Of a stretch of 64,000 nucleotides of DNA, positions 12,642-23,791 are shown one piece after another. Source of the stretch: Limnanthes douglasii subsp. nivea (lineage: Eukaryota; Streptophyta; Magnoliopsida; Brassicales; Limnanthaceae); contig JAUPFV010000002.1 in NCBI GenBank assembly GCA_036936605.1, forward strand, positions 316,898,893 through 316,962,892, written 5' to 3'. Position 1 is the stretch's first letter, and every line of letters begins with the position of its first letter. The position numbers were made by a program, and so were the translations under genes. The notes beneath the pieces were generated by a model. It had not been told where the DNA came from. It worked only from the letters and a program-made list of their open reading frames with translations, and made no database searches.

Positions 12642-15060
12642 TTTATGCATTAAATCCCCACTGCTGGATCCTCGGATCCGGAGTGCAATGGCATAACATT
12701 CCCTAGGTACCTTCTGATCACCTCGAACGACCCCAATCTGATCTCCAACCACATACTTGAAACATTGATGAACTGTTGATACAACCCCATACATTCTTGA
12801 AAGCCATGATCTTCCAAAAATAGCATTGTAACTCGTGGGACAGTCCACCACCACAAAAAGTACCTATACCTTCTTCTTAAATGGTCCTTTTCCCAAGCTT
12901 ACTTCTCCATCGAATTCCCCAACGACCCGAGCTATTACACCCGTAAATCCTATAATTGTCCGATCTGACTGAAAAATCTGAGGTGGATTTGTCATTCTAT
13001 TAAAGGTTGACTTAAAAAGGACATTAGCAGAACTGCCAATGTCAATAAGCACACGTCAAATTTCGACGCCAGCAACCTCTGCTCCAATAACCACAACATC
13101 TTCATGTGGCCCTGATGTACCTCGTAGATCATCTCATCAAATAAAATGAAAGGAATAACCTTCTTTCCATACAAATGTGTAGACATCTTCCCTTCAATTT
13201 GAGTTTTCAGATTAACAACATATCTCTTCTTCGAACTATTCGAATTGCCAGTCATTGAATCGCCTCCGAAAATGGCTAACGACTCAAAGAATTTACATAA
13301 ATCTCGCACATACCCCTTTTCAATGGGCTCTTCAACTGCCATCAAAAGAAACCTGTTCGGATCCTTCTCCACATATTCAGAAGAAGCATCAAATGGTTCA
13401 ACATTTGAATCTAAAATCATCAACTTCTTAGTGGGCGCAACCTTCGAAGTTGATGCAATATTATTTTTCAAACCGCTCCCTTGCGACTTTAGATAAGTAA
13501 AGAGCTTCCCATTTTTTATCAAAGTTTAAACCTCTTATTTTAGAGTAACACACTTATTGATATCATGCCCAATATCCTCATGGTATCTGTAAAATTTGTT
13601 ATTCCTTTCCTCCCCTGACCTACTAATTGGAGCTGGCTTCCTAAAATTTACGAAGCTCTTGATCTTATCCCAAATCACACCTACATTCTCTGTCAGATTG
13701 GCATAATACTCTGGTTTAACCCATTGATTTGGCCTTAGCCTGTTATAGTTGTAAGATGGAGCGTGATTTGAATATCCACCACTCAGAGGAGGCAAGTTGT
13801 TATTCTTTTGTTTTGTCTGCTGATTACCATTTCCATTCGAGGGCTGCCCTTGGTTATTGGCTGCCTGATTCGAATTCTTTGGAGTGCTAACCGGTCCTCT
13901 TCGGACCCCAGTTGACTCTTCGACTTTAATTTGATCCTCAATTTGAGCCATCAAAGCTCCAAAAGTTAAGCCTCTTCTCTTCGTAGTCTCGTTAGCCAGA
14001 TCCCCTGACAATAGTCTTTGGAAAAATACTGTCATTGCCACATTCTCTTCACAGTTATCCAAACTAGATTTGGTCAAAACGAATCTCTTCGTATAATCCT
14101 TCAACTTCTCTCCAGATGCCTGCTTGCACTGAATAATGATATCACCATTTTCTCTTAGTTCTTTACTTCCTACAAACTGCCTTCGAAAAGCAGTGTAAAA
14201 ATCCTTAAATTTTGAAATAGACCCTCTCAGAATCCGATTGTACCATTTCAAAGTTGTTCCCTTGAAAGTCTGCGAAAATGCACGACACACCCAGTAGGTC
14301 GTCATCTTCAAATTTTATCATATAGTTCTTAAATTTTTCGATGTGATCATCGTGATCTTGCATCCCATCGAACGTTTCCACTTTGGTAATATGAAAACGC
14401 CTCGGAAGCATTATAGATCGAATTTCACTTGTCAACAGAGAGTTTCTCCACTCGACACCTTGAACAAACTGATCATCTGTACCCATTACAGCATATAGAT
14501 TTCGATCAGTTTCAGCAAACTGATCCGAAGTGTTTCCTTCACACCATGTAGAACGAGGAACATTGTCCCTTTTAGATTTGCTTTCTTTTTTATGCTTCCT
14601 CGATTTCTTTCTGTCTGATTCCTCTTTCGAAGAACCCCTATACCTTTTAAAACCCGAAGCAAAGCTTTCTACCTCTTCATCACCAGAGATTATATACTTT
14701 TGCTTATCTTTTTCCCCTTGCGAGAGGAATAACGCTCTTTAAGAGATACAAAGCGCACTTTTTATGCTCAGTTTTAGCTCGCCGATCGGCACAGGACCAA
14801 TCAGATTGATTTCCCAAATCAGTCTTTTCATTCTCTTGTCTAACCTTGGATTTGAGCTTCGCCGAGTGGATTTCTTGTTCTCGTCATTTATATTTTTCAT
14901 TTAGCGCATTTATCTTATCTAAAAGCTGATTCATATGCATCTCAATGTATGATTGAGTTTAGATCGGAGATGATTCATCCAGCCTATTTTCATCTCCCTG
15001 CAAATCATCTTTTAAAGTTTCCATCGCCGATCGAAGCAAATGATTGTTTTCGAGATTCAT
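12639..15060 (-). pseudogene. Element A gag-protease, frameshifted, ending in a UAG
   Basis: The Gag start is the ATG at 15060 (MNLENN), aligning with MNPEEGDN in element B. Two stops follow in the N-terminal part (about 14750-14950). The Gag core (13535-14486) includes FQGNNFEMVQSDSERV, RRQFVGSKELRENGD and a knuckle-like segment RYHEDIGHDINKC whose first Cys has become Tyr. Protease is MLIDIGSSANVLF (12864-13052; catalytic D-I-G instead of D-T-G) followed by YNAIFGRSWLSRMYG. The section ends DLMHK then UAG at 12639-12641. Several frameshifts exist (for example between 13535, 12992 and 12864). Confidence 0.85.
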
Positions 15061-15135
15061 TTTATAAGATTTGAACAAAAAACACAGCAAAATTGTACCA
15101 AATTTGAATAGATAAAGTCACTGATTCTTAATTAT

Positions 15136-15154
15136 GTCCCCAGTGAAGTCGCCA
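15136..15154 (-). other. Primer binding site of element A
   Basis: Minus strand TGGCGACTTCACTGGGGAC starts three bases (AAT) inside the LTR, the same gap as in element B. It should match the 3' end of a cellular tRNA ending in ...GTCGCCA. I cannot name the tRNA with certainty. It differs after TGGCG from the site of element B. Confidence 0.75.
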
Positions 15155-15157
15155 ATT

Positions 15158-15517
15158 TGGTAAGTTTAAATTTTACCTTAGGAAATTATAATAGGCGAAT
15201 TCTAGAGAGAGAAATAGTTAGAGAGTTTTTAGAGAGAGAAAGTTTAAGTACAAATGAGTTCAGTAGAAAAAGTGTTCAACCCCTTTATTAAGTAACCCTT
15301 ACCCTTTATATAGAAGAGCCAAGAGTTAGCCTTAAAGTGAAATCTATTATAAAATAGGACAAATTGCTCTTTAGTCCTTAATAATAATACATAGTCACAA
15401 ATGTTCTCTAAAACTTACAATATTTATAGTTTAAAGACTGGACTTACATTATTTACAATTTAGTCCTTAAATTTACATTATTTACAATCTAGTCTTTAAA
15501 ATCCTACTTCCATATCA
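15158..15517 (-). repeat. 5' LTR of element A with TATA box
   Basis: About 360 bp, TGGTAAG...CATATCA on the plus strand. On the minus strand TATATAAA (15305-15312) would be the promoter driving genomic RNA toward lower coordinates. Many small indels and substitutions separate it from the left copy. Confidence 0.9.
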
Positions 15518-15895
15518 TTTTGGACGATAGTTTAGTCTAACCGTTTTTATTTTGGTTATTTTATTTTTATCCGTTTCGAATGTATGTTTTTTCATTGCAC
15601 CATTTTCGTGGTCTTCTTCATTAGTTATCTAAACTCGAAATTTTATTTCAATGTTTTATATTCTTAAAATCATTTATGTTTTGTATTTTTTTATGTTTGG
15701 TTGACTGTTTTCATTTTTAAGGTTAGTCCAAATTTTTAATTTTTTGTTAATTAGAATATATATCTCGTTTTTATTGGCTTTAAAAATCTGTTTCTTTTAA
15801 GTTTTTTAGTTGTCTGTAATTTTTTTTTATAAATTGATTTTGGCAAAAACTTTTATTTAAAAAAAAAGTCAAAAGAAAAGTCATGTTATTTTCTA
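15518..15895. other. Non-coding AT-rich flank of element A
   Basis: Begins with the right target-site copy TTTTG (15518-15522). T-rich sequence with no gene signal up to the Stowaway-like element. Confidence 0.5.
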
Positions 15896-16168
15896 CTCCC
15901 TCTCTCCCTTATTGTTTGACGTTTTGGGTGTATGCACATTAATTAAGAAAAACCTTCATTAATTTTGAAGTTGTAAAAAGTATGTTTAATTTCCATAAAT
16001 AACCTTTATAAATAATAGATATGGAGGACAAGACCGGAGTAAATTAATTAAATGAAAGAGGATAAAAATAGTATACAACTATTAATATTACTTTGATATT
16101 TGGAAACGTCAATTAAATTGGGATAAAAACGTTTCTCTAAAACGTCAAATATAAAGGGACAGAGGGAG
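15896..16168. mobile_element. Stowaway-like MITE (Tc1/mariner)
   Basis: A 273-bp element with terminal inverted repeats. It starts CTCCCTCTCTCCCTTATT and ends with AATATAAAGGGACAGAGGGAG-type sequence (complement CTCCCTCTGTCCC), flanked by TA on both sides (15894-15895, 16169-16170). CTCCCTC-type ends and TA targets are the Stowaway hallmark. Inside the ends the shared TTTGACGTTTT motif extends the inverted repeat to about 30 bp. No coding capacity. Confidence 0.85.
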
Positions 16169-16254
16169 TATTAAGAAAAGAATTTTGTGTCAGGTCTAGC
16201 CATCTTGGTTTGGTGGAGGAGGGTTCATGGGTGGTGTAGGGGTAGTTTTATAGT

Positions 16255-16257
<3 letters not shown>

Positions 16258-16317
<60 letters not shown>
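16258..16317. repeat. (AT)30 microsatellite
   Basis: An uninterrupted 60-bp AT dinucleotide run. Confidence 0.98.
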
Positions 16318-16318
<1 letters not shown>

Positions 16319-16320
<2 letters not shown>

Positions 16321-17483
16321 TATTATATCATGATATGAACAACCACCAAAGATATTAGAGTAACAAAAAACAGTACTGCAAAATTTTGCTCGTATTTATA
16401 TGTAAGCACATTCATCGGTCTTTAACAATCTAAAAATAAATTTTTTAATATATTATAAGATGAAAGATACAATATTCTTTTTTTACTTTTCATATAAATT
16501 TGACTTACTCAACTCTAAAACTAGATTTTATTAATAAAATTTTACATATCAAAAATTGGTTTTTAGTTTTATAATTACCAAAATCATAATCCATGTGATA
16601 TTGTCCGTTTTTGGTCAGCGGCCTTTCCGATTTCGCTTTAAAACACAAATTGTAACTTGTCCAAACCCTCGCGGTTTTTGTCTTTGATTCATTTTCCAAA
16701 AGGCCTTACATTAGTTGAGATATTTCATTCTGTTATATATTGTATATTATTTTTCAGTCTTGGTAACGTGTGATAAATGACCAAGTTTACTCTTAACATA
16801 TATTATGTAAGACCATGCAATGGAACTACAAGGATTGAAGAGTGAAGGCGACGATGGTGACGATTCTGAACTAAAAGAAAGAAGGGTTTTTGTGAGAGAA
16901 AATGAGTGGCTAGAGCTAACTTTAAACTATATTTAAAGTGATTTTTGTTTTATGAGAGACTAGATTTTTGTTATTGGACCAGATTGCAGGTGTCCATGAG
17001 CTGAAGCCTGCATTCCTCTTAACTAATCTATAGCACATTATCTCTATATATAAGACTAGGTTATTATAACAGTCACGTGCCAATAATCAAGTTTGTTAAA
17101 TGATGACAAAGTTTGCACTATACGGAAATTCACACTTGTAAATTATTGACAATGTGCAATACAAAAAATTATAAATTTGAATTAACTTTGAAATTTATCC
17201 TGTTGTTTTTTGCTCATATCTTGATTTGGTGTCAGAGGTTTTTGTTAGTTCATATTCCCTGAGCACAAATATAAGTAGCTTCAGCCTACCCCTTTTCCGA
17301 AACAAATTTGAGCAACAGATCACAAATAACTCAGGTTAGCAACACTACCGACAACATAGAGTTAGATCGCACTAATTTGTTTTAGAATTTTTTTATCAAA
17401 TTCAATTTATTTTTTGGTCATATTATATGGGAAGTTTCCTACCCTTTCAATGTAATTTTTTATTATAATGGTTTATTGATTCA
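16319..17483. other. AT-rich non-coding stretch
   Basis: No gene recognised on either strand. The right part (about 17210-17400) could be the LTR or leader of the Copia fragment that follows, but no LTR ends or partner copy were found. Confidence 0.4.
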
Positions 17484-18660
17484 GAATCCTGCTTTTGAAG
17501 ACTGATACTATAGAGACCAGTTTCCACTTGGATGGTTATTCATTACTATTTCTCCTGAAGTAGCTGCTCAATTGTTGGAACAAGAGTACTATAAAAAATT
17601 TGGGATACTTTAACCAAGTAATCTGGCGCACAAACTCGAGCCATAGTTACTTATTTCAAGCGGAAAGAAATAGGAAATGAAGGATGATCATGAAAGAATA
17701 TCTAGAAAAAATAAAATTGATCTAAAAATAATCTAGTCCTAGCTAGGTGCTTAGTCAATATTGACGATCTTGTTCCACAGGTACTTGTTGGCTTAGACTC
17801 AGACTATGAGTCTGGCAGACAAATATATTATGAGTTTGGTAGACTTGCAGAAATCTCTCTTGAATTTCGAAAGTAAGTTGGACCGGTACCTACAGACTGA
17901 TATGGCTAAACTTACATTCATATATACAAATGTCAATTTAAACAAAAGTGACAACAAGTTACAAGGCAACGAGCAATAAAATAGCACAAAAGACATAAAA
18001 TCTATACTAGGAGTCAAGGTTATGGATATAGAAGCAGGTATCAAAACAAATACAGGGAAAGAGAAATTATGTTTATACAGGATGATGTAAAAGAAGGTAC
18101 GCTCCAAATAAACCAATTTTCCAAATCGGTGGAAAGTTTGGTCACATTGCAATAACCTGTTATTACAAGGATGATCAAATAATACGGACTCCACATTTGG
18201 GGAAAACAACACACAAATCAATCAAGATCAATTGTTAATGATGCAATATGGTACGTTGACTCAAGAGCAACATACCATATCACTCACAACCTAAGCTTGA
18301 TTATCCATATGGTTGATTATGGACGTAAGGTCTCTCTTAAGTGTGGAAAGGGTCAGAACTGTCTAATTGAACATGTTTGTAATTCTAGTATACCTACATT
18401 TGAAAACAAAGAGCTAGCCCTTAAAAATGCTCTACATGTTCCAACAATTTCCAAAACCTTACTATATGTATCATAGTTAACTTCAAATAATTATATCTTT
18501 ATTGATTTCCTTAAGATTTTTTATAAGTTAAGGATTAAGACACAAAGAAAATTATGTTAATAGGGCAATCTAATAGAGGACTATAGTATATTGAGAAACC
18601 ACCTAAGTTTCAAGTTTTTAATCCTAGAGCCTGTGCTTGTGAATAAATTTTAGATAATAA
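17484..18660 (+). pseudogene. Ty1/copia gag-protease fragment, heavily decayed
   Basis: Plus-strand pieces in several frames follow the order of a Copia gag and protease: QFPLGWLFITISPEVAAQLL (about 17520), VLVGLDSDYES (about 17780), a zinc-knuckle relic GKFGHIAITCYY in which the first two Cys are replaced (about 18120-18180), then WYVDSRATYHITHNL (about 18240; D-S-R in place of D-S-G) and ALKNALHVPTISKTLLYVS (about 18425), the region just before integrase. Stops are frequent. It is a different Copia family from the one at the left edge. No LTRs found. Confidence 0.75.
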
Positions 18661-18849
18661 AAAATAAAGCCATAAATCATAAAAGTATTGAAAATTCATA
18701 TAGTATACAAATATATAAAATACAACAACACTACACAATAGTTCAATATCGTTCGTAAGAATTACATATTGAATAAAAACATAAAAAATAGATCTCGTCC
18801 AATATGTCCTATAATAAATGTAAACATTATGGAGAAGTGATTTGAAACA

Positions 18850-19620
18850 TCGACTCCATAACTGCTCTCAATTCACCTAAGCATCGTCAACCGACTTTAG
18901 CTTGATTTGTTGAACTGCATCGATCCCTCTTCTATTTGTGATATATATATATTGGTAAAAGTATATCATTCATATTTATTTACTTACTCCATGTATTGAG
19001 GTGTCATTTGGGAGATTCTTCAAGGCATTGTATAAAACGGTTTGTGTTCAACAAATTTCTCTCACAATGCCTCGTAATGCATTCCTTCCATTTGTATCGA
19101 AAGCAAAAATTACCTTTCTTCATTAGATCTACGCCTTGTAGAGGTGGATTAGACATATCTTGTACCATCTCAAATTGAAGTATAAATATATATGACATAT
19201 ACGCCTCCACGTGTAGCCCAATACATAAATTGGATAGTCCTATAATATGATCTTCTGAAGTGGAAATCGACGTAGAAAGTCTATGTGCGGCTAAAAGATC
19301 ACCTACAAAACCAAAAACATAAATTATAAGCACGATAAATAATAAAATTAAAATTGTGTTAACAAGTAATTAAAGTATACTCATTTAGGCTTCTACCATA
19401 TTCGAAACATTTTTGTGGCGGGGCTCTGTTGGTCACACTTCCACCGTCTCAACTGAAGCGGCAACCAACTAGTTATCTTAGGTGCTAACTGACTGTAAGA
19501 TGGCTTCAATAAAGGTCATGAACATAAAATGTGATCATAAATCCAAAAGCCTTATAAACTAAAAAATTGGTAAGCTCTTTGCCTTATGGCTCAAAGCATA
19601 ACCCGATTGACGATATAAAT
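18850..19620 (-). pseudogene. PMD-like pseudogene, 3' part, cut by element B
   Basis: Minus-strand coding-like sequence continuing from 29946 across the insertion of element B. Next to the LTR it reads YRQSGYALSHKAKSLPIF, then about 19400-19500 LQLRRWKC. A segment after a plausible 3' splice site (TTGGTTTTGTAG, near 19310) gives SEDHIIGLSNLCIGL and SNPPLQGVDLMKKGNF, ending at 19004. Together with LCALDQYAWTSVLAYL on the other side of the insertion this resembles plant mobile domain (PMD/MAIN-like) proteins, which are transposon-derived. Stops and a frameshift at 19004 suggest a pseudogene. The family call for the part beyond 19333 is uncertain. Confidence 0.5.
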
Positions 19621-19902
19621 TGGTATAAATTAATGCGGAATTGACAAAATCAGGAACACAAATCTCTTAGGAAATTTTGAGTAGTGAAAAGTGCTTCTGA
19701 TTATTTCATAGGTCAAACTAACTTCTTCAGCCTCTTTAAATAGACCGGGTGAGTTAGTTAGAAAAATGGTTACATAATGGTATATTTACAATTCAACCCT
19801 TACATTTCTCCTAAAGCCTAATTTAATTCTATATTTACAGAACTTATCACTTTAGTCCCTATCAATTGCACTTAGGTCCCTGAGGAATATCTTTCCTTAT
19901 CA
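19621..19902 (-). repeat. 3' LTR of element B
   Basis: TGGTATAAATTAATG...CCTTATCA, 282 bp, TG...CA ends. Four substitutions relative to 29664-29945 and no indels. Confidence 0.97.
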
Positions 19903-19920
19903 GTAGCCCCCCTAGTTCTT
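19903..19920 (-). other. Polypurine tract of element B
   Basis: On the minus strand AACTAGGGGGGCTAC lies directly before the 3' LTR. Element A has the near-identical tract at 5259-5275. It should prime plus-strand DNA synthesis. Confidence 0.65.
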
Positions 19921-20280
19921 ATACAGATATTTATAAGAACTATTAGCTCCTCGAACTCTTCCTCGGGTCAATACCATTTTCTTCACTTTATCTCCTTATT
20001 ATGATTGAACTCAATGGTCTCTGACTTCTCTTCGAATTTGTGAATAAGCGACAAACAGATTTCTCAATTGCTTCGAATTTGACTCCTTGAGGTATAGCTT
20101 CGCCTCTTCTTCGAACATTATTACTACAAACATAGTTTTACTAATACTTCGAAATTTCTGATCCCTACTTGATGGATTGATTAGACCTCTAGTAGTAGAC
20201 CTGTGATACTACACGTTTCCTTTTCGTTTCATATTCCACCCAATGAAAGCAACTTACTTGTTCTACTTTTCCATATTCTC

Positions 20281-20481
20281 GACGTCACTCCTTTATCCTA
20301 TAAATACCCAATTCTTCATTCATTAAGAACTTTTTAGAGAAATCACTTCTTGAACCATCTTCAACCTGTTCTTCATTTTCAACCTGTTCTTCAAGCTATC
20401 TTCAACCTGTTCTTCATAAACCCTCAACTCACTTCATCTTTTTCATCCACCAAAGCAATCTCTCATATCAATACCCATTGT
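20281..20481 (+). promoter_or_regulatory. Putative promoter and 5' leader of the antisense gene of element B
   Basis: TATAAATA at 20299-20306 is preceded by GACGTCAC (20281-20288), a bZIP-type ACGTCA element, and followed about 180 bp later by the first ATG (20482). Element A keeps a TATAAAT at the matching distance. The leader contains three imperfect copies of CTTCAACCTGTTCTTCA (about 20357-20418). Promoter activity is inferred. Confidence 0.5.
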
Positions 20482-23240
20482 ATGAGAAGATACCCTAGAT
20501 ATAATAGATCTAAACCCAGAAAACCAGTAAAATCAAAGAAAAATCTTTTTCCTGGTTCCAGTAACCAAGTATTCGGTGCCTACGATTATCTTTGTATTTC
20601 TCAAAGAGCCAAAGAGTACAAAGCTGCTGGGTTGATCTACAACGGTCCTCACTCTTCTTCTACTACTTTTGAATATGGTAACTTCGATCCTAACCTTGCC
20701 ACTTCGTCTTCACCTTTAGCTTCAAACCCAGAAGTTAATTCAACAACCTCTCCTCCTCAAAATCCAGCCAATTCTTCATTGCTAAGACCTCATCGGAAAT
20801 CTAGAGTCGTTACTTTAGACAAGCCACCAACTGATAATAAATCACAAACCAAATCACCTGTCCTTCAAGTCGAGGAGACAAAAAACCTTCAATCCAACAC
20901 ACTCCCTCCTCAATTCGAGGCTATCAGAGCTAAACGTGCCAAAAAATCACCTTTTCTAGTAATGGGTGAAGAAGCAGAAAACTCTTCTCCTCCCCCACAC
21001 TCTTCTCCTCCCCCACAAGAAGTGGATGACATTACACCAGAGTGTAGTCAGCCAATTCCTGTGACTCAACAAGAGACTCAAATCCGAAGTCGCTCCGATG
21101 AAGATCAGAAAAAAGACGATTCCGAAGCTACTGAGTCTGACGCCGAAGAGGAATCCGAGGCTGATGGTGTAGCTCCTCCAAAAAAGATTCGAGGGAAAAA
21201 AGCTCTTATTACACTTCCCAAGAGCGTTGCCGCCTTAGTTCAAGAAAATCTTAAACCTCTTTCTGCTTGGTATATTCTTGCCTTAAAGAATGTACCCTAC
21301 AGTTACTACCTCGAATCAGAGAAAGAGCAACTCAGAAAGCTATGGGGGTTAACTGATAATATGATTCTTCGATTACCAGTAGAAGGAGAGACACCTCTAA
21401 ACTGTCAAAAAGATGAGCTAGTAGTGTACCCTGAGCTCTTCAATTGGGGACTTCGGTTTCCCCTTGATCCGATGATAGTAAGGTTCTTCGAAATCCACAG
21501 ATTGTGCCCACCACAAGTCACTCCCAACTTGCTCTTTACTTTATTCTCAGCAATCATGGTATCGAGGCTTGGAGGCATTCCCCTCGAAATCGAAGACTTC
21601 ATCTCAGTAACCAAAGTTTCAAATGGCCCAGTTCTGCCGTTTTATTACCTAACCCTTGAAGATGATTTAAAAATTATCGACGACCTCCTCGAAGCTGATA
21701 AGTTCTGGAAGCAAAGATTCGTCGATGCCAATCCTTCCAAACTCACCCTTACTTGGAGAGATAGTAGTAAGTGATACCTTCCTTTATTTATCTAGTTGTT
21801 TTAAATCAACTTATTTAGCTAACTATTTGTCTCTCTTTAGAAATTCCGAGGCGGTTTAAGAGTCGTCGAAAAGAAGCCAAGGTTATCTTCCAAAAAATGG
21901 CTGAGTGGGCAGAAAAGTCTTGGGGAAATGGCTTTCACTCAGCATTCGAGCCTATTAACTTTGTCAACAGCCATCTCTGGCGTATATCCTTAGGGGATGA
22001 CTTCCCTCAAGATCCAATGACGTTACCAGATCCCATCCTAGCAGTTCAGAGGATACTTGCACCAGATGGGAAATGCTATCTTCCGACCCGGAATCGAAGT
22101 GATAGCCATCTTCCTTTAAAGAAGAAAGGAAAATTGACCCACAAGAAGGCCAGCACAAGTAGGGCTAACCCTTCCAAGACTTCGAAGCGTGCAGGGAAAA
22201 GAAAAGCATCTGCACCTTCGCTTCCCACCATATCCGAAGAAGACCAGCCTGTCCTGAAAAAGAAAAAGGACACCTCTCCAAAAAAGAAAAAGAGTAAGTC
22301 TAGCAAGCCAAATGAAAAGAATGAAGCTGATATACTAGAGGCTGTGCTAGCTTCCGAAGCGCAGGGTAAAACTTTTATTGAGGAAAACCCTGAAGGAGGA
22401 CTGACACTAGAAGATAATCAAATAGACGATTATCTCAACTTCGAAAACTTTAACTCAAGTGGGGATTTTGTGTTTCCTGGCTCCCAACCTACCAATGTTA
22501 TTCCACCAACTTCTACTGGGGCTGCTACGGCTTCGACATCTAACGCCATCGCTCCTGTTCATCAGCCAACAGTCTTTCCTCATTCAGAGAGATCCGATGA
22601 GGTAACTTCAATTCTGCAACCTTTTCCAAATTTAAATGCTGCAGTCAAAAAGTTATATGAAGAGGTGAACAATTCTCAAACTCAATTGGAGCGCCTTGCC
22701 CAAGAGTTAGTTAAGAGCAGAAAAGAAATACAGTCTGAAAAGACTTCGAAAAATGAAGCACTCCAGAAATTCGAAGCTGAAAAAGAACAGCTTCTCAAAG
22801 AACACAAAGAAGAAGTCGAAGCTCTTAAGACTACTCATCTACTGGCCCTTGAAAGTCTAAAGTCTGAACATTCTACTGTTATTTCCGATGCTAAGAAACT
22901 TATTAAAGAAACTAAAGAGAAACTAGAAAATAGCCAAACTGAGATTACCACACTTCGAACAGGATTCGAAGAAGAAAAGAAAGCTGCCGTCAAAAAGGCT
23001 GAAACCAAAGTTGGTTCTTTAATGCTCGAAGGTATCAAGAAAGCTCAAATTGATACATCTATTCAGCTTCTTCGAGAAGTTCATGCTGCTTGTCCAAGAC
23101 TAGACTTATCAAACCTTTGGAAACAGGTTCCAGAAGAACAACGCCCAAAGGAAGCGTTCGAAGCACCACCAAGCTCCTCCTCCGAAGAAGAAAATAATTC
23201 AGAAGAGGAGTCATCAGAAGAAGAAGAAGATGATGCTTAA
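20482..23240 (+). CDS. Antisense accessory protein of element B (two exons, intact)
   Basis: Exon 1 is 20482-21766 and exon 2 is 21841-23240, with a 74-nt intron (GTAAGT...CTTTAG). Splicing gives 894 codons without a stop; without splicing the frame closes at TGA 21772. The start is the first ATG (MRRYPRYNRSKPRK, very basic). Around residues 300-420, WGLRFPLDPMIVRFFEIH and CPPQVTPNLLFTLFSAIM resemble the Transposase_28 (putative gypsy-type transposon) family. Exon 2 has lysine-rich clusters (KKKKDTSPKKKKSKSSK) that look like nuclear signals, then a coiled coil of about 130 residues (KLYEEVNNSQTQLERLAQEL onward) and an acidic Ser/Glu tail. No signal peptide or membrane segment, so it does not look like an envelope. 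Tat elements such as Retand and Grande are known to carry genes in this position and orientation; their function is unknown. Confidence 0.85.
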
Positions 23241-23389
23241 TAGGCTAGGCAGTTTGTTTTTTTTGTGTATGTGGTTAAGTACTTCCCCCCTTTTTTGTAA
23301 ACTTCGTATTTTATCCAACGAACAAACCACTTTTTTTTTTATATCTTAAATTTCTGGTATACTTGTTTGAACTGGTTATTTCTAAAATT

Positions 23390-23559
23390 AGATGCACTCA
23401 TAAGATGTGGCACCTCGAAAAATAGATGCACTCATAAGACGTGGCACCTCGAAAAATAGATGCACTCATAAGACGTGGCACCTCGAAAAATAGATGCACT
23501 CATAAGATGTGGCACCTCGAAAAATAGATGCACTCATAAGACGTGGCACCTCGAAAATT
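23390..23559. repeat. Five-copy 34-bp tandem repeat with ACGTGGC cores
   Basis: Five contiguous units of AGATGCACTCATAAGACGTG + GCACCTCGAAAAAT. Three carry ACGTGGC (G-box/ABRE core) and two ATGTGGC. It lies in the spacer where the antisense gene and pol end. No spacers between units, so not a CRISPR. Confidence 0.95.
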
Positions 23560-23791
23560 TGGTTGTTTCTTCAAAGCTATCGCTTCGGAAAATTATTCTT
23601 GGTCAACTTTCAAAGATGATCAGTCTTTGCCAAGTTACCAAAATAATAAATCACAAATTATAATAAACAACCAATGGCCAAAAGAAATTTTATTAAAAAA
23701 TTCAATATTAACCAGACACCTCGTTAAAACCTTTCTGGGCCAACAGATGAGGAAAGAGTATGTCTGTTTTACAAAAATTCGAAGTTCAGTT

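Larger units (their letters stand above)
4907..15517 (-). mobile_element. Element A: complete, decayed Ty3/gypsy Tat-type (Retand-like) retrotransposon
   Basis: About 10.6 kb, bounded by direct LTRs at 4907-5258 and 15158-15517 and by a perfect 5-bp target duplication TTTTG (4902-4906 and 15518-15522). Gag-protease-RT-RNase H-integrase run on the minus strand. A separate gene runs on the plus strand between integrase and the 3' LTR. A second RNase H after the normal one, together with the extra antisense gene, matches the Tat lineage (Retand, Grande, RIRE2). LTRs are roughly 90% alike by eye and all genes are broken, so this is an old insertion, older than element B. Confidence 0.93.

Noticed and set aside
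17799..18221. A 140-codon minus-strand open frame
   Set aside because: The plus strand over the same stretch shows the ordered Copia gag and knuckle relics; the minus frame has no recognisable content.
18996..19178. Plus-strand open frame opposite the PMD-like segment
   Set aside because: The minus strand gives the more protein-like reading and connects in frame to the sequence beyond the element B insertion.
20482..23240. Antisense gene of element B considered as an envelope gene
   Set aside because: It lies in the opposite orientation to gag-pol, has no signal peptide or transmembrane helix, and has nuclear-signal-like basic clusters instead.
23390..23559. Regular 34-bp direct repeats considered as a CRISPR array
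   Set aside because: Units are contiguous with no spacers, and the window is plant nuclear DNA; it is an ordinary minisatellite inside a retrotransposon.
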